Positions 17,367 through 26,191 are shown, counted from the first letter of the stretch. The stretch is DNA of 51,231 bases from Muribaculaceae bacterium (GCA_014867205.1 WGUO01000024.1:1-51231), one strand, 5' to 3'. Numbers and translations: made by a program. Notes: a model not told the origin generated them from the sequence alone.

Positions 17367-18806
17367 TCAGCGCTTCACGATGCGGTAGACAGATCCTGTT
17401 CCATCGGCACGAACGATATAGATGCCGGGGGTCAGGGTGTCAAGGCTTACTGAGGCTGACTCGCCGTCGGAAGCAGCATGAGCCACGCGGGTTCCCTGGA
17501 CACTGTATACGGAGATTCCGTTCAGACCCTGTGCGGAGGCGGTCACGAGATTGCCGTTGAAACTCCATGCAGCGGACTCGGTTATGCCAGGATTGCATAT
17601 GCCTGATGTGGCTACGTCTATATACTCGCCGAAGAGAGTACGCTCGCTCGGCAGATATTCCTCCGACTCGTAGTCATACTCTTCAGATATTACCTCGGCT
17701 ACGTTTCCGTTGGCATCGTAGGTGTAGTTATATTTGGTCGAGACTATTATCTCCTCCATGCCATCGAGAGTTCCCCTTTCTGTGAATTCGACCATGTTGC
17801 CGTGGTCATCCATCAGGGCTGTCTGCACATCGATGAACGTCGGTTCTGAAGTGATAATGCCCTCCTCATCGAAATATTCGGTCGTGGTGAGCTGAATCGA
17901 GCCGTTGGCGTCGAGAGTCTCCATCTTCACGGTGCGGCCGATCTCGTTGATGTCATTGGTGGTCTCCTTGATGAAGAAGCCGGGCAGTCCCTCGGAGTAC
18001 TCTACAAGGTAATGGCCGTCGGGCTGGCCGTCATAATATACAACAGCCGACTTAAGCTGGTTCTCGCCTTCGGTAAGTTCCAGCAGGTCGCCGAACACGG
18101 TCATCTGTCCGTCGGTCTTATTCCACTCGATATTGCGGTAAGATGTCTCGTCGTAGAGGTCCCAGCCGCCGTCTTGTCCGGCTACATAGTAGTTATATTC
18201 GTTGGCATTGCCGTCGGTGCCATAACCCCACTCCGACTTGTAGGCCGGCTTGAGTTCGTTGAATAGGGGAAGAGACTTCACCACCTCGGTGATGTTGCCG
18301 TCGGGATTTCGGGTGATGTCGTTTGCCTCTGTCTTGTAGTTTATTACCCATTCGCCGTCTGACCAGTCATAGCCGGCTCGCTCGGTAAAGAAGTCATGGA
18401 TAACCGGATCGTAGACATAATTGGTCTTTTCTGAATTCTCCCAGGTCTCGCCATCCTCGCTCTCGCTTTTCAGAACCTCGAGAGGCTGATTGAACTCATT
18501 GTAGGCGCTGATGGTACGGTAGAGTGATCCATCTTCATCGACGAGTTCCTCGGTGCAGTTACCATTAATGTCGTATTTGAAGTTGACTGTGCCCAGTTCC
18601 ATCCAGCCCTCGCCGTCGTGCATGAAGTCGGTCTGGCTCACGGGGCGCCACAGAGACGAGCCGCTTTCGGCACGTTTGGCTTTATCGAGGCCCTTGAGGT
18701 TGCGTACTGTTTTGAAACGGGTGGGCGCAGTCTTGAAGCGCAGCCCATCGGCATTGGCCGAAAGGCACACTCCGCAGCATAGCGCGATTGCGTAGATTGC
18801 TTTCAT
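17367..18806 (-). CDS. secreted protein with T9SS-type C-terminal sorting domain
   Basis: 479 residues with an N-terminal signal peptide (MKAIYAIALCCGVCLSANA, cut near ADG). The body has several loosely repeated tyrosine/aspartate-rich strands such as NYVYDP, KYDINGN and NYTYDANGNVAEV, which recall YD/RHS-like beta repeats. The last 70 or so residues (GISVYSVQGTRV, SLDTLTPGIYIVRADG, ending VKR) look like a Por/type IX secretion sorting domain. It is therefore probably exported and surface-attached or released. No catalytic motif was seen. It stands alone between two terminator or repeat regions, with a -7 box at 18914-18922. Confidence 0.75.
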   Translation of the reverse strand: MKAIYAIALCCGVCLSANADGLRFKTAPTRFKTVRNLKGLDKAKRAESGSSLWRPVSQTDFMHDGEGWMELGTVNFKYDINGNCTEELVDEDGSLYRTISAYNEFNQPLEVLKSESEDGETWENSEKTNYVYDPVIHDFFTERAGYDWSDGEWVINYKTEANDITRNPDGNITEVVKSLPLFNELKPAYKSEWGYGTDGNANEYNYYVAGQDGGWDLYDETSYRNIEWNKTDGQMTVFGDLLELTEGENQLKSAVVYYDGQPDGHYLVEYSEGLPGFFIKETTNDINEIGRTVKMETLDANGSIQLTTTEYFDEEGIITSEPTFIDVQTALMDDHGNMVEFTERGTLDGMEEIIVSTKYNYTYDANGNVAEVISEEYDYESEEYLPSERTLFGEYIDVATSGICNPGITESAAWSFNGNLVTASAQGLNGISVYSVQGTRVAHAASDGESASVSLDTLTPGIYIVRADGTGSVYRIVKR

Positions 18807-18913
18807 ATGATTTGTGTTTAAGTTTTAATCGGTTATAGGTTGAACATTATCTGAGATTCCGTTTGGGGACAGCTTAAGATTATTTTGTTGAGAAGAGGTT
18901 GGTCTATTATCCA

Positions 18914-18922
18914 CCAAAGTTA
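18914..18922 (-). promoter_or_regulatory. -7 box of the secreted protein gene
   Basis: TAACTTTGG on the minus strand matches TAnnTTTG, about 100 bases upstream of the start codon at 18806. No clear TTTG was found at the -33 position. Confidence 0.5.
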
Positions 18923-18968
18923 AACAAAAAATCAAAATGATAGGAAATTAGTTTGACATTTTTAACAT

Positions 18969-19080
18969 AAAAGATATTAGGTGTTAGGTGTTAGGGATTG
19001 GGTGTTGGGTGATAAGGCAGAGCTCAGAGTTGTTGGGTGGTTGGTGTTGTTAGGTCATGGGTAGAGCTATTGGGTCAGAG
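18969..19080. repeat. degenerate TTAGGTG/TTGGGTG repeat tract
   Basis: A run of imperfect units (TTAGGTG, TTAGGGATT, TTGGGTG, TTGGTGTTG) of the same family as the tract at 6044-6117. No coding potential was seen. It makes up part of the 538-base gap between the secreted protein gene and the ATPase gene. Confidence 0.65.
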
Positions 19081-19092
19081 GTCAGAATTGTC

Positions 19093-19286
19093 AAAATCAA
19101 TCTTGGAGAGTCTAAATTCATGTAAAAAACAATCTTCTATAGTCTTTTTTTTTAGTCGAAAAACAATCTTGTAAGGTTTAAATTTGGATGTAAAATCAAT
19201 CATGCATAGTCTAATTTTTGCAAAAAAACAATCTTCTATGGTCTTTTTTTTAGTAAAAAACAATCTTGCAGAGTCTTTTTCTGAGT
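19093..19286. repeat. six-unit degenerate tandem repeat, about 32 bases per unit
   Basis: Six units share an A-tract, a core close to CAATCTTNNAGAGTCT, and a T- or A-rich tail. The cores start near 19097, 19130, 19168, 19197, 19229 and 19260. The array ends just before the promoter of the DUF4143 ATPase gene. A 74-codon open frame on the minus strand exists only because the repeats are open, so it is not called as a gene. Confidence 0.8.
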
Positions 19287-19292
19287 AAATCC

Positions 19293-19324
19293 TTTGCAAC
19301 CTTAAATTATTTAATTAACTTTGT
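19293..19324 (+). promoter_or_regulatory. promoter of the DUF4143 ATPase gene
   Basis: TTTG (19293-19296), a 19-base spacer, then TAACTTTGT (19316-19324), a very good Bacteroidetes promoter. The transcript should start near 19330, about 15 bases before the ATG at 19345. The TTG at 19321 overlaps the -7 box and so cannot be the start codon. Confidence 0.8.
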
Positions 19325-19344
19325 TGCAAAATAATAATGCAGAT

Positions 19345-20535
19345 ATGGAAAGTGTATTCCGGACATACAATAGAAAACTTAGATTTGTCAACTTGGGTTT
19401 TAAGCGTTTTATCTACGACAAAATAGATTGGGATGAAAGGCTGATATGCCTCAAGGGTCAGAGAGGTGTGGGAAAGACAACGCTTATGCTGCAGCATATC
19501 AAGGAACATTTCAGTCAGCCCGAGAAAGCGCTTTATGTGTCACTCGACAATCTATGGTTTTCCGCCAACTCGCTTCAGACACTTGTCGAGTACCACTATA
19601 CCCACGGTGGCACGCATATCTTTCTTGATGAGGTTCACAAGTATGAGGACTGGCAGACGACTCTGAAAAACATCTACGATGACTATCCTGATCTCCATAT
19701 AGTGTATTCGGGCTCGTCAATGTTGAAGATAGAGAGCAGCCTTGGAGACTTGTCGCGGAGACAGGCCAGTTATGTATTGCCCGGCTTGTCGTTTCGCGAG
19801 TTTCTTCAACTTGAGGGAGTATTGGATATTCCGGCTGTCGCTTTAGACGATCTGTTGACCGGACACTCAGGGATCGCCGGCGACATAACCGGAAAGATTA
19901 AAATTCTGCCATTGTTCGAGCAGTATCTGCGTCATGGATACTATCCTTTCTACAGAGAGGCTAAAACGACATTTGACCAGCGGCTACAGGATGTGTGCCG
20001 CCAGGTGATAGAGAGTGATATACCGGCAGTAGAGGATATAAGCCGGTCCACACTCTTGAAGATCAAGCGACTGCTAATGATTCTGGCCGAGAGAGTGCCC
20101 TATCAGCCCAAGATGACTGAACTCTACAGGGAACTGGAGACCAACCGGGAGCAGGGGCTTAAGATGCTTGACACATTGCAGCGCGCCGGGCTTATATCCT
20201 TGATAAGCTATGAGCCCAAAAATGTCCGTGTCCTTTCAAAACCGGATAAGATCTTGCTTGACAATACGAATCTCTTACATTCGCTCACAGGTTTTGGTGA
20301 CAAAGGTACAGTCAGAGAGACTTTTTTCAATAATCAGATGTCTTACGGAAGGTCATTGGGACTCGACCGTGCGGGAGATTTCAGGATTGACCGCAGATAT
20401 ATCTTTGAGGTGGGAGGTGCGAAGAAGCGGTTTAATCAAATCAAGGATTTGCCCGACAGTTACGTCGCAGCCGATGACATCGAGATTGGCTATGGCAACA
20501 AGATACCTCTCTGGATGTTTGGGCTATTGTATTGA
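19345..20535 (+). CDS. AAA-family ATPase with DUF4143 domain
   Basis: A 396-residue member of the archaeal-type AAA_14/DUF4143 ATPases, widespread in Bacteroidales and of unclear function. Seen here: Walker A GQRGVGKTT (38-46), Walker B IFLDEV (92-97), sensor-like YSGSSML (121-127), an arginine-rich GDLSRRQ, then the helical DUF4143 region (SDIPAVEDISRSTLLKIKRL onward). A C-terminal part with DFRIDRRYIFEVGGAKK has the D...ExG...K spacing of a nuclease-like fold, which is inference. It is a single gene, cytosolic, with lower GC than its neighbours, and may be mobile. Confidence 0.88.
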   Translation: MESVFRTYNRKLRFVNLGFKRFIYDKIDWDERLICLKGQRGVGKTTLMLQHIKEHFSQPEKALYVSLDNLWFSANSLQTLVEYHYTHGGTHIFLDEVHKYEDWQTTLKNIYDDYPDLHIVYSGSSMLKIESSLGDLSRRQASYVLPGLSFREFLQLEGVLDIPAVALDDLLTGHSGIAGDITGKIKILPLFEQYLRHGYYPFYREAKTTFDQRLQDVCRQVIESDIPAVEDISRSTLLKIKRLLMILAERVPYQPKMTELYRELETNREQGLKMLDTLQRAGLISLISYEPKNVRVLSKPDKILLDNTNLLHSLTGFGDKGTVRETFFNNQMSYGRSLGLDRAGDFRIDRRYIFEVGGAKKRFNQIKDLPDSYVAADDIEIGYGNKIPLWMFGLLY

Positions 20536-20583
20536 GTGTAGGGTCAGACGGGATATAGGAGGCATGGATTAGACGGAAATAAG

Positions 20584-20617
20584 AGCCGGCGTCTTACTGA
20601 GGAGTAAGGCGCCGGCT
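20584..20617. terminator. bidirectional terminator between ATPase gene and pyrB
   Basis: Arms AGCCGGCGTCTTAC (20584-20597) and GTAAGGCGCCGGCT (20604-20617) with one mismatch and a 6-base loop. It lies between two convergent genes and can serve both. Confidence 0.8.
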
Positions 20618-20642
20618 TGGTATTACGGTGAAGAGTGGAGTG

Positions 20643-21737
20643 TCAGTCGGCTACGGGGCGTGACTCGCAGTAGATGCAGCGGAGTCCGTTGCCGTCGGCC
20701 GAGGGTCGGAACATCGGCTGCACGGCATGCGCCTCGGTGTTGGAGATGCACTTGGGGTTGGAGCAGCGGTGTCCGCCTCGCACCACATCCTCACGAATGA
20801 GGTCGCGGTGACGGTCAGCCTGGTCGGCCCACTCGAGCAGTTTGAGAATGAGTGCCATGCGCACGAACTTGCCGTTCTCCACCTGACGGAAGTAGGCTGC
20901 ACGCGGGTCAGCGTCGACATCCGTCGCGATCTCGTTGACGCGCGGCAGCGGGTGCAGGATGCGCATCGTCGGCTTGGCATTGCGCAACTTGTCGGCGGTC
21001 AGCACGAAGCAGTCCTTGACGCGGTCATATTCCTCCTCGTCGAGGAAACGCTCCTTCTGTACGCGGGTCATATAGAGGACGTCGAGCTCGTCGATGACCT
21101 CCTCGAGCGACTGCACCTCGCGGTATGGCACGCCGAGCTTGTCGCAGACCTCGTGCTTCATGTATCCCGGCAGTTTCAGTTCGTCGGGGGCGATGAGCAC
21201 CACATTGATGCCCTTGAACTTCGAGAGGGCCTTGATGAGCGAGTGTACGGTTCGTCCGAACTTCAGGTCTCCGCAGAAACCGATTGTCAGGTTGTCGAAG
21301 CGTCCGATCTCGCGTTTGATTGTGAGCAGGTCGGTCAGGGTCTGGGTCGGGTGGGCGTGAGAGCCGTCACCCGCGTTGATGACAGGCGTGCGCGAGTTGA
21401 GCGCGGACACGAGCGGGGCACCCTCGACCGAATGGCGCATGGCAATGATGTCGGCGAAGCAGTTGATGACGCGTGTCGTGTCGGCGACGGTCTCGCCTTT
21501 GCTCACCGACGAACTCATGGCGTCGGAGAATCCGAGTACGTTGCCGCCAAGTTCCATCATGGCCGATGTGAAACTGAGGCGTGTGCGGGTGGAAGGCTCG
21601 TAGAAGAGGGTGGCGAGTTTCTTGCCCTTGCACGACTCGGCATACTTCTCGCGGTTGTCGATGATGTCGAGCGCGAGGTTGATTATTTCATCGAGCTCTT
21701 CGGCTGAGAGGTCGGTGGGGTCTATTAAATGTCGCAC
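20643..21737 (-). CDS. pyrB: aspartate carbamoyltransferase with PyrI-like zinc module
   Basis: Makes carbamoyl-aspartate from carbamoyl phosphate and aspartate. Residues 1-310 are a normal catalytic chain: carbamoyl-phosphate motif FYEPSTRTRLSF (Ser49-Arg53), SVSKGE loop, GDGSHAHPTQ, and the HPLPRVNEI loop. A tail of about 50 residues then carries Cys325, 330, 354 and 357 in HRCSNPKCISN and LRCIYCES. The spacing (4, 23 and 2 residues) equals that of the zinc cysteines of E. coli PyrI, but the allosteric nucleotide domain of PyrI is missing. The start codon is GTG at 21737, with no ATG near it. It is the last gene of the pyr operon. Confidence 0.95.
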   Translation of the reverse strand: MRHLIDPTDLSAEELDEIINLALDIIDNREKYAESCKGKKLATLFYEPSTRTRLSFTSAMMELGGNVLGFSDAMSSSVSKGETVADTTRVINCFADIIAMRHSVEGAPLVSALNSRTPVINAGDGSHAHPTQTLTDLLTIKREIGRFDNLTIGFCGDLKFGRTVHSLIKALSKFKGINVVLIAPDELKLPGYMKHEVCDKLGVPYREVQSLEEVIDELDVLYMTRVQKERFLDEEEYDRVKDCFVLTADKLRNAKPTMRILHPLPRVNEIATDVDADPRAAYFRQVENGKFVRMALILKLLEWADQADRHRDLIREDVVRGGHRCSNPKCISNTEAHAVQPMFRPSADGNGLRCIYCESRPVAD

Positions 21738-21788
21738 GAGTATAAGGTTTTTGGTTTTTATTTAGAGTTAAATCAGCGCGTGGCCCGC

Positions 21789-22418
21789 TCAGGCCATCCA
21801 GCTCTCGTCAGAGGGGTTTGCCATGAACTTGCGCAGACGGGCGGCGTCAGCCGGGGCGATATACTTCTCCTCGACAGCCACGTCGACCAGTGTGTCGAAG
21901 TTTGAGAGGGAATGGTTCTCGACATTGGCGGCGGCCAGACGGTCGAGACCTTTCTTCATGCCGTATGTGAATATCGAGACGACGCCGAGTACATCAGCGC
22001 CGGCCTCGCGGAGAGCCTCGACCACGTCGATGCAGCTTCCGCCGGTCGAGATAAGGTCCTCGATCACCACGACCTTCTGGCCCGGCTCAAGGCGACCCTC
22101 GATGCGGTTGTTGCGGCCATGGTCCTTGGCGCTGCCGCGCACATAGCCCATCGGCATGCCGAGCAGATGCGCGGCGATAGCGGCATGGGCGATTCCGGCC
22201 GTGCTCGTGCCCATCAGCACCTCGGCCTCCGGATAGAGTTCCCTGACCTTGTCTGCGATCGAGCGCTCCACCAGGTTGCGGACCTCGGGCGCAGTCAGGA
22301 TAAGTCGGTTGTCACAGTATATCGGGCTCTTGATGCCGCTGGCCCAGGTGAAGGGCTTGTCAGGGCTCAGGAACACTGCCTTGATCGACAGCAGTGCTTT
22401 TGCTATTTCTTTTTCCAT
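21789..22418 (-). CDS. pyrE: orotate phosphoribosyltransferase
   Basis: Transfers phosphoribose from PRPP to orotate to give OMP. The 209 residues begin at MEKEIAKALLSIKAVF. Substrate motifs are FTWASGIKSPIYCDNR, and the PRPP loop is VVVIEDLISTGGS. The mobile catalytic loop is SAKDHGRNNRIEG. The frame extends 72 codons upstream into pyrF, but that part is low-complexity Arg/Ala/Pro and is out-of-frame pyrF sequence, so 22418 is chosen as the start. It follows pyrF by 79 bases. Confidence 0.95.
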   Translation of the reverse strand: MEKEIAKALLSIKAVFLSPDKPFTWASGIKSPIYCDNRLILTAPEVRNLVERSIADKVRELYPEAEVLMGTSTAGIAHAAIAAHLLGMPMGYVRGSAKDHGRNNRIEGRLEPGQKVVVIEDLISTGGSCIDVVEALREAGADVLGVVSIFTYGMKKGLDRLAAANVENHSLSNFDTLVDVAVEEKYIAPADAARLRKFMANPSDESWMA

Positions 22419-22497
22419 CAGGTTTTCTTCTATTAACGTGTCGGGAGAGTGAACTATTATCTTATCGGTAACCGGTTCGCCGCGTGGCACTCGGCAA

Positions 22498-23202
22498 TCA
22501 GTCGCGGAAGTCGGCGCAGCAGCGGCGGTAAGCGGCCACCGGATCAGCGGCGGCGGTGATGGGGCGACCCACCACGATGAAGTCAGAGCCGATCTCGCGG
22601 GCGCGTGCCGGCGACGTGATGCGGCTCTGGTCATCCTTGGCCGCGTCGGGATAGCGGATGCCGGGAGTGACGGTCAGGAACTCGGATCCGCAGGCCTCCT
22701 TGACGATAGCCGCCTCGAGAGGGGAGCAGACCACGCCGTCAAGACCTGCCTCGCGGGCATTCTGTGCATATTTGATGATCGCGTCGTTGATGTTGCCCGG
22801 AATGAGGAGCTGCTCGTTGAGGGCCTGCTGTGATGTGCTGGTAAGTTGCGTGACGGCGATGATGAGTGGACGGCTGCCGTCGGGGCGTCCCTCCTTGAGG
22901 CCCTCGAGCGCGGCACGCATCATCTCTATGGTGCCCCCGGCATGCACGTTGACCATATCCACATCGAGTGCCGAGAGCACCTTCATGGCCTTGCGCACGG
23001 TGTTGGGTATGTCGTGGAGCTTCAGGTCGAGGAAAATCTTATGGCCACGGTGACGAAGCTCGCGCACGATCTCGGGTCCGCCGGCGTAGAAGAGTTCCAT
23101 GCCGATCTTGATAAATGGTTTCTCGTCCTTGAAGTTGTCGAGGAACTCGAAGGTCGCCTCGGGCGATGCGAAGTCGCATGCTATTATGACGTCTCTTGAC
23201 AT
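22498..23202 (-). CDS. pyrF: orotidine 5'-phosphate decarboxylase
   Basis: Decarboxylates OMP to UMP, the last step of the pathway. The 234 residues start at MSRDVIIACDFAS. The catalytic motif FLDLKLHDIPNTV has the Lys-Asp array, and the phosphate loop is DFIVVGRPIT. By length and motif it belongs to the short PyrF subfamily of E. coli and Bacillus. From memory, Bacteroides species often use the longer type 2 enzyme of about 275 residues. The in-frame extension of 30 codons upstream reads through the pyrD-pyrF gap and is not used. Confidence 0.95.
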   Translation of the reverse strand: MSRDVIIACDFASPEATFEFLDNFKDEKPFIKIGMELFYAGGPEIVRELRHRGHKIFLDLKLHDIPNTVRKAMKVLSALDVDMVNVHAGGTIEMMRAALEGLKEGRPDGSRPLIIAVTQLTSTSQQALNEQLLIPGNINDAIIKYAQNAREAGLDGVVCSPLEAAIVKEACGSEFLTVTPGIRYPDAAKDDQSRITSPARAREIGSDFIVVGRPITAAADPVAAYRRCCADFRD

Positions 23203-23224
23203 ATGTATATCGGTTAAAAAGTTT

Positions 23225-24178
23225 TTATTTCTGACAGAGTGAGCGGAGAGATGTGACACCGTAGCGGTCCATCGCCTCGGGGAACGCGTCAATGATGTCG
23301 CGACAAGCCCAGGGATTGACGAGGTTGGCGGTGCCGACCTCGACGGCCTTTGCTCCGGCCATCATCATCTCTAATACATCCTCGGCGGTAGAGACGCCGC
23401 CGCATCCTATCACCGGAATTGAGCAGGCCTGTGACACCTGATAGACCATACGCACCGCGACGGGGAAGACAGCGCGGCCCGAGAACCCTCCCATCACGTT
23501 GGCTACTATTGGCTTGCGGGTCTTAAGGTCAATGCGCATGCCGAGCAGGGTGTTGATAAGGCAGAGTCCGTCGGCTCCGGCATCCTCAGCCGCCCTGGCA
23601 ATGCTGACGATGTCGGTAACGTTGGGCGACAACTTGACAAACACGGGCACCTTGGTCACGGCCTTCACGGCCTTGACGACCTCCGACACCGAGTCGGGAC
23701 ATGTGCCGAAACTCATGCCGCCGCCGTGAACGTTCGGGCAACTGACGTTGAGCTCGATGATCTCAACCTGACGCTCGCCGTCGATACGGCGGCAGCACTC
23801 GCGGTACTCATCGACTGAGAATCCGCTGATGTTGGCGATGATCGGGCCGTGGAACGCCTCGCGCATCCGGGGAAGCTCATCGGCTATCACGGCGTCTATG
23901 CCGGGATTCTGCAGGCCGACCGAGTTGATCATGCCGGCGGTACACTCCGCCACGCGCGGCAGCGGATTGCCGAACCGTGGGTGAAGCGTCGTGCCCTTGA
24001 ACGAGATGGAGCCGAGAATGTCAATGTCGTAGAACTCGCTCATGCCGTAGCCATAGCCGAAGCATCCGCTGGCCGGGATGACGGGATTCTTCAGCGTCAC
24101 GCCGGCGAGCTCGACCGACAGGTCAGGTGCGGAGCATGTTGCCTTCTCTCTTTCAATATTGCTGTTCTCTACTTCCAT
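23225..24178 (-). CDS. pyrD: dihydroorotate dehydrogenase, class 1B catalytic subunit
   Basis: FMN enzyme oxidising dihydroorotate to orotate. Within 317 residues the catalytic cysteine is Cys147 in ELNVSCPNVHGGG, which marks the cytosolic class 1 type rather than the membrane-bound class 2. NSVGLQNPG and GCGGVSTAEDVLEMMMAGAKAVEVGTA are the FMN and phosphate-site motifs. An N-terminal extension of about 20 residues (MEVENSNIEREKATCSAPD) is not part of the core. The start overlaps the pyrK stop by 10 bases, as expected for a PyrD-PyrK complex that passes electrons to NAD. Confidence 0.96.
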   Translation of the reverse strand: MEVENSNIEREKATCSAPDLSVELAGVTLKNPVIPASGCFGYGYGMSEFYDIDILGSISFKGTTLHPRFGNPLPRVAECTAGMINSVGLQNPGIDAVIADELPRMREAFHGPIIANISGFSVDEYRECCRRIDGERQVEIIELNVSCPNVHGGGMSFGTCPDSVSEVVKAVKAVTKVPVFVKLSPNVTDIVSIARAAEDAGADGLCLINTLLGMRIDLKTRKPIVANVMGGFSGRAVFPVAVRMVYQVSQACSIPVIGCGGVSTAEDVLEMMMAGAKAVEVGTANLVNPWACRDIIDAFPEAMDRYGVTSLRSLCQK

Positions 24179-24918
24179 ATCAGGTCCTCCTTATCGAATA
24201 CAGGTCCCTCCTTGCAGATGCGTTTCGGACCCTTTTTAGTCTCAAGCGAGCAGCACATGCATGCGCCGAATCCGCAGGCCATGCGGGCCTCGAGGCTGAG
24301 CTGGCCCGGAATGTCGAGCTGCGAGCAGAGGGCGCGGAGCATCGGCAGCGGGCCGCACGCATAGAAATAGTCGGGGTTGAGCGCCTCCTCGCGTATCACA
24401 TCGGTGACATATCCCTTTGAGCCGTAGGAGCCGTCGACAGTCGCCACATAGAATGGTATGTCAAGGTTCTCGAACTGCTCTATCATGATCATGCGGTCGT
24501 CGGAGTTGAACCCGAGCACGACCGTGGGCAATATGTCGGCCTCTATCATGTTCTTGGCGAGGCTGTAGATCGGGGGGCATCCCACGCCTCCGCCGAGAAG
24601 CACGGGCCGCTCGCCACAGCGGCTCATGTCGAAGCCGTTGCCGAGCGCCGGGAGTATGTCGAGTACCGTGCCGGGTGCCATCTCCGAGAGGGACTCTGTG
24701 CCGTGCCCCACAATGTCATATACAATTGTAAGTGTGTCGCCGTCAATGTCGCACACCGATATCGGCCGGCGCAGCGTGAAGCCCGGGACGGCGATGTTGA
24801 TGAACTGCCCCGGGGCCGTGAACTCGTCAGTCGGCCCCTCGAGCAGCATCATCATCGTATTGGCCCCGATGGGGCGATTGTCGATGACGGTGAATTTTGT
24901 ATCTCTGTTCCTAATCAT
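24169..24918 (-). CDS. pyrK: dihydroorotate dehydrogenase, electron transfer subunit
   Basis: FAD and [2Fe-2S] subunit that couples class 1B PyrD to NAD reduction. The 249 residues contain the FAD motif RRPISV, the NAD-binding GGGVGCPP, and the iron-sulfur cysteines 215, 220, 223 and 235 in ACGFGACMCC and RICKEGP. The spacing (4, 2, 11) is the same as in Bacillus subtilis PyrK. It overlaps pyrC by 8 bases at ATGATTAG and pyrD by 10, so the three are probably translationally coupled. Confidence 0.96.
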   Translation of the reverse strand: MIRNRDTKFTVIDNRPIGANTMMMLLEGPTDEFTAPGQFINIAVPGFTLRRPISVCDIDGDTLTIVYDIVGHGTESLSEMAPGTVLDILPALGNGFDMSRCGERPVLLGGGVGCPPIYSLAKNMIEADILPTVVLGFNSDDRMIMIEQFENLDIPFYVATVDGSYGSKGYVTDVIREEALNPDYFYACGPLPMLRALCSQLDIPGQLSLEARMACGFGACMCCSLETKKGPKRICKEGPVFDKEDLIWK

Positions 24919-26176
24919 TTAAATAAGCGATTTTACCGGCGGCGACGGTAGCCTTGACCATTCCATAAAGCCGTAGCCCCTGAAATGGCGTTGACTTGCC
25001 GCGTGAGAGCAGTTTGTCCGGCTCTACTGTGAAACTTGAGTTGAGGTCAACGACCGTCAGGTCCGCGCGGTCGCCGGGGCGAAGTCCCCCCTCGAAACCG
25101 AATATACGACGCGGCGTGTCGGCCATAAGCTCAATCATGCGTGCGAAGGTGATATGACCCGGAAGCACGGCATATGTGTAGACGGCGGGTAGCGAGAGCT
25201 CGATTCCCGTCACGCCCATGGCGCTCTTCTCGAGTCCGCGGCTTTTCTCCTCGTCTGAGTGAGGCGCGTGGTCGGATGCGATGCAGTCTATGGTGCCGTC
25301 GGCGATGCCTTTCAGCAGAGCCTCGCGGTCGCGGCGCGACCGCAGCGGCGGGTTCATCTTGAAGCGGCCATCCTCCTGCAGGTCCTCGTCGCAGAATGCC
25401 AGATAATGCGCTCCGGTCTCACAGGTCACAGGAAGTCCCTCGGCCTTGGCCCGGCGCACAAGCTCGACGCTCTCGCGTGTCGACACGTGGCAGATATGCA
25501 GTCGGCAACCGGTCTCGCGGCTCAGGTTGATGTCACGCTCCACCTCGCGCCACTCGCTCTCCGAGCATATGCCGCGGTGGCCATGGGCGCGGGCGTAGTC
25601 GCCGTCGTGTATGTATCCGCCGCGCAGCAGCGAGTTGACCTCGCAGTGGGCGGCAAGCACCTTGCCGGTCTCGGCAATGCCCTGCATGGCCCGGCGCATC
25701 ACCTCCTCGTCCTGCACCCCCGAGCCGTCATCGGAAAATCCGGCCACCTCGGGTGCCAGAGCCTCATAGTCCACGAGTTCCGAACCCATTCTCTGGAGGG
25801 TGATTGTTGCGAAAGGCCTAACCTTAATGCAGGCGTCGCGGCGTATGATGTCGAGTTGCGCCTCGAGATGCTCGGGCGAGTCGGGGGCGGGGTTGAGGTT
25901 CGGCATCGGGCATACGGTGGTGAAGCCGCCGTGGGCTGCGGCACGTGTGCCGTCGGCAATCGTCTCCTTATAGGAGTATCCCGGTTCGCGCAGATGCACA
26001 TGCACGTCGACCAGGCCGGGAAGCACTGCCGCCCCGGCGGCGTCTATCTCACGGCAGCCTTCGGTTGGCGTCACGTCGGCGCCGACGGCACTGATTATGC
26101 CGTCAATAACCAGCACGTTGCCTCCGATAAGCTCGGTGCCGTTCCAGACCAGGCCGTTTTTTACAAATATATCCAT
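24911..26176 (-). CDS. pyrC: dihydroorotase
   Basis: Zinc amidohydrolase that cyclises carbamoyl-aspartate to dihydroorotate. The 421 residues fit the long, Bacillus-like class I type. Motifs are PGLVDVHVHLREPG (metal-binding HxH) and GFTTVCPMPNLNP. The metal ligands lie in HCEVNS and HICHVSTRES, and the catalytic aspartate in SDHAPHSDEEKSRG. The stop overlaps the pyrK start by 8 bases, and the start follows carB by 15. Confidence 0.96.
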   Translation of the reverse strand: MDIFVKNGLVWNGTELIGGNVLVIDGIISAVGADVTPTEGCREIDAAGAAVLPGLVDVHVHLREPGYSYKETIADGTRAAAHGGFTTVCPMPNLNPAPDSPEHLEAQLDIIRRDACIKVRPFATITLQRMGSELVDYEALAPEVAGFSDDGSGVQDEEVMRRAMQGIAETGKVLAAHCEVNSLLRGGYIHDGDYARAHGHRGICSESEWREVERDINLSRETGCRLHICHVSTRESVELVRRAKAEGLPVTCETGAHYLAFCDEDLQEDGRFKMNPPLRSRRDREALLKGIADGTIDCIASDHAPHSDEEKSRGLEKSAMGVTGIELSLPAVYTYAVLPGHITFARMIELMADTPRRIFGFEGGLRPGDRADLTVVDLNSSFTVEPDKLLSRGKSTPFQGLRLYGMVKATVAAGKIAYLND

Positions 26177-26191
26177 TACTGCGGTTGGGGA

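Noticed and set aside
19075..19299. A 74-codon minus-strand frame with repeats of KKKTIEDCF.
   Set aside because: The protein repetition comes from the DNA repeat units. It has no promoter and overlaps the promoter of the ATPase gene.
22419..22634. A longer pyrE start giving 281 residues.
   Set aside because: The extra 72 residues are Arg/Ala/Pro-rich translation of pyrF in another frame. The core enzyme starts at MEKEIAKALL.
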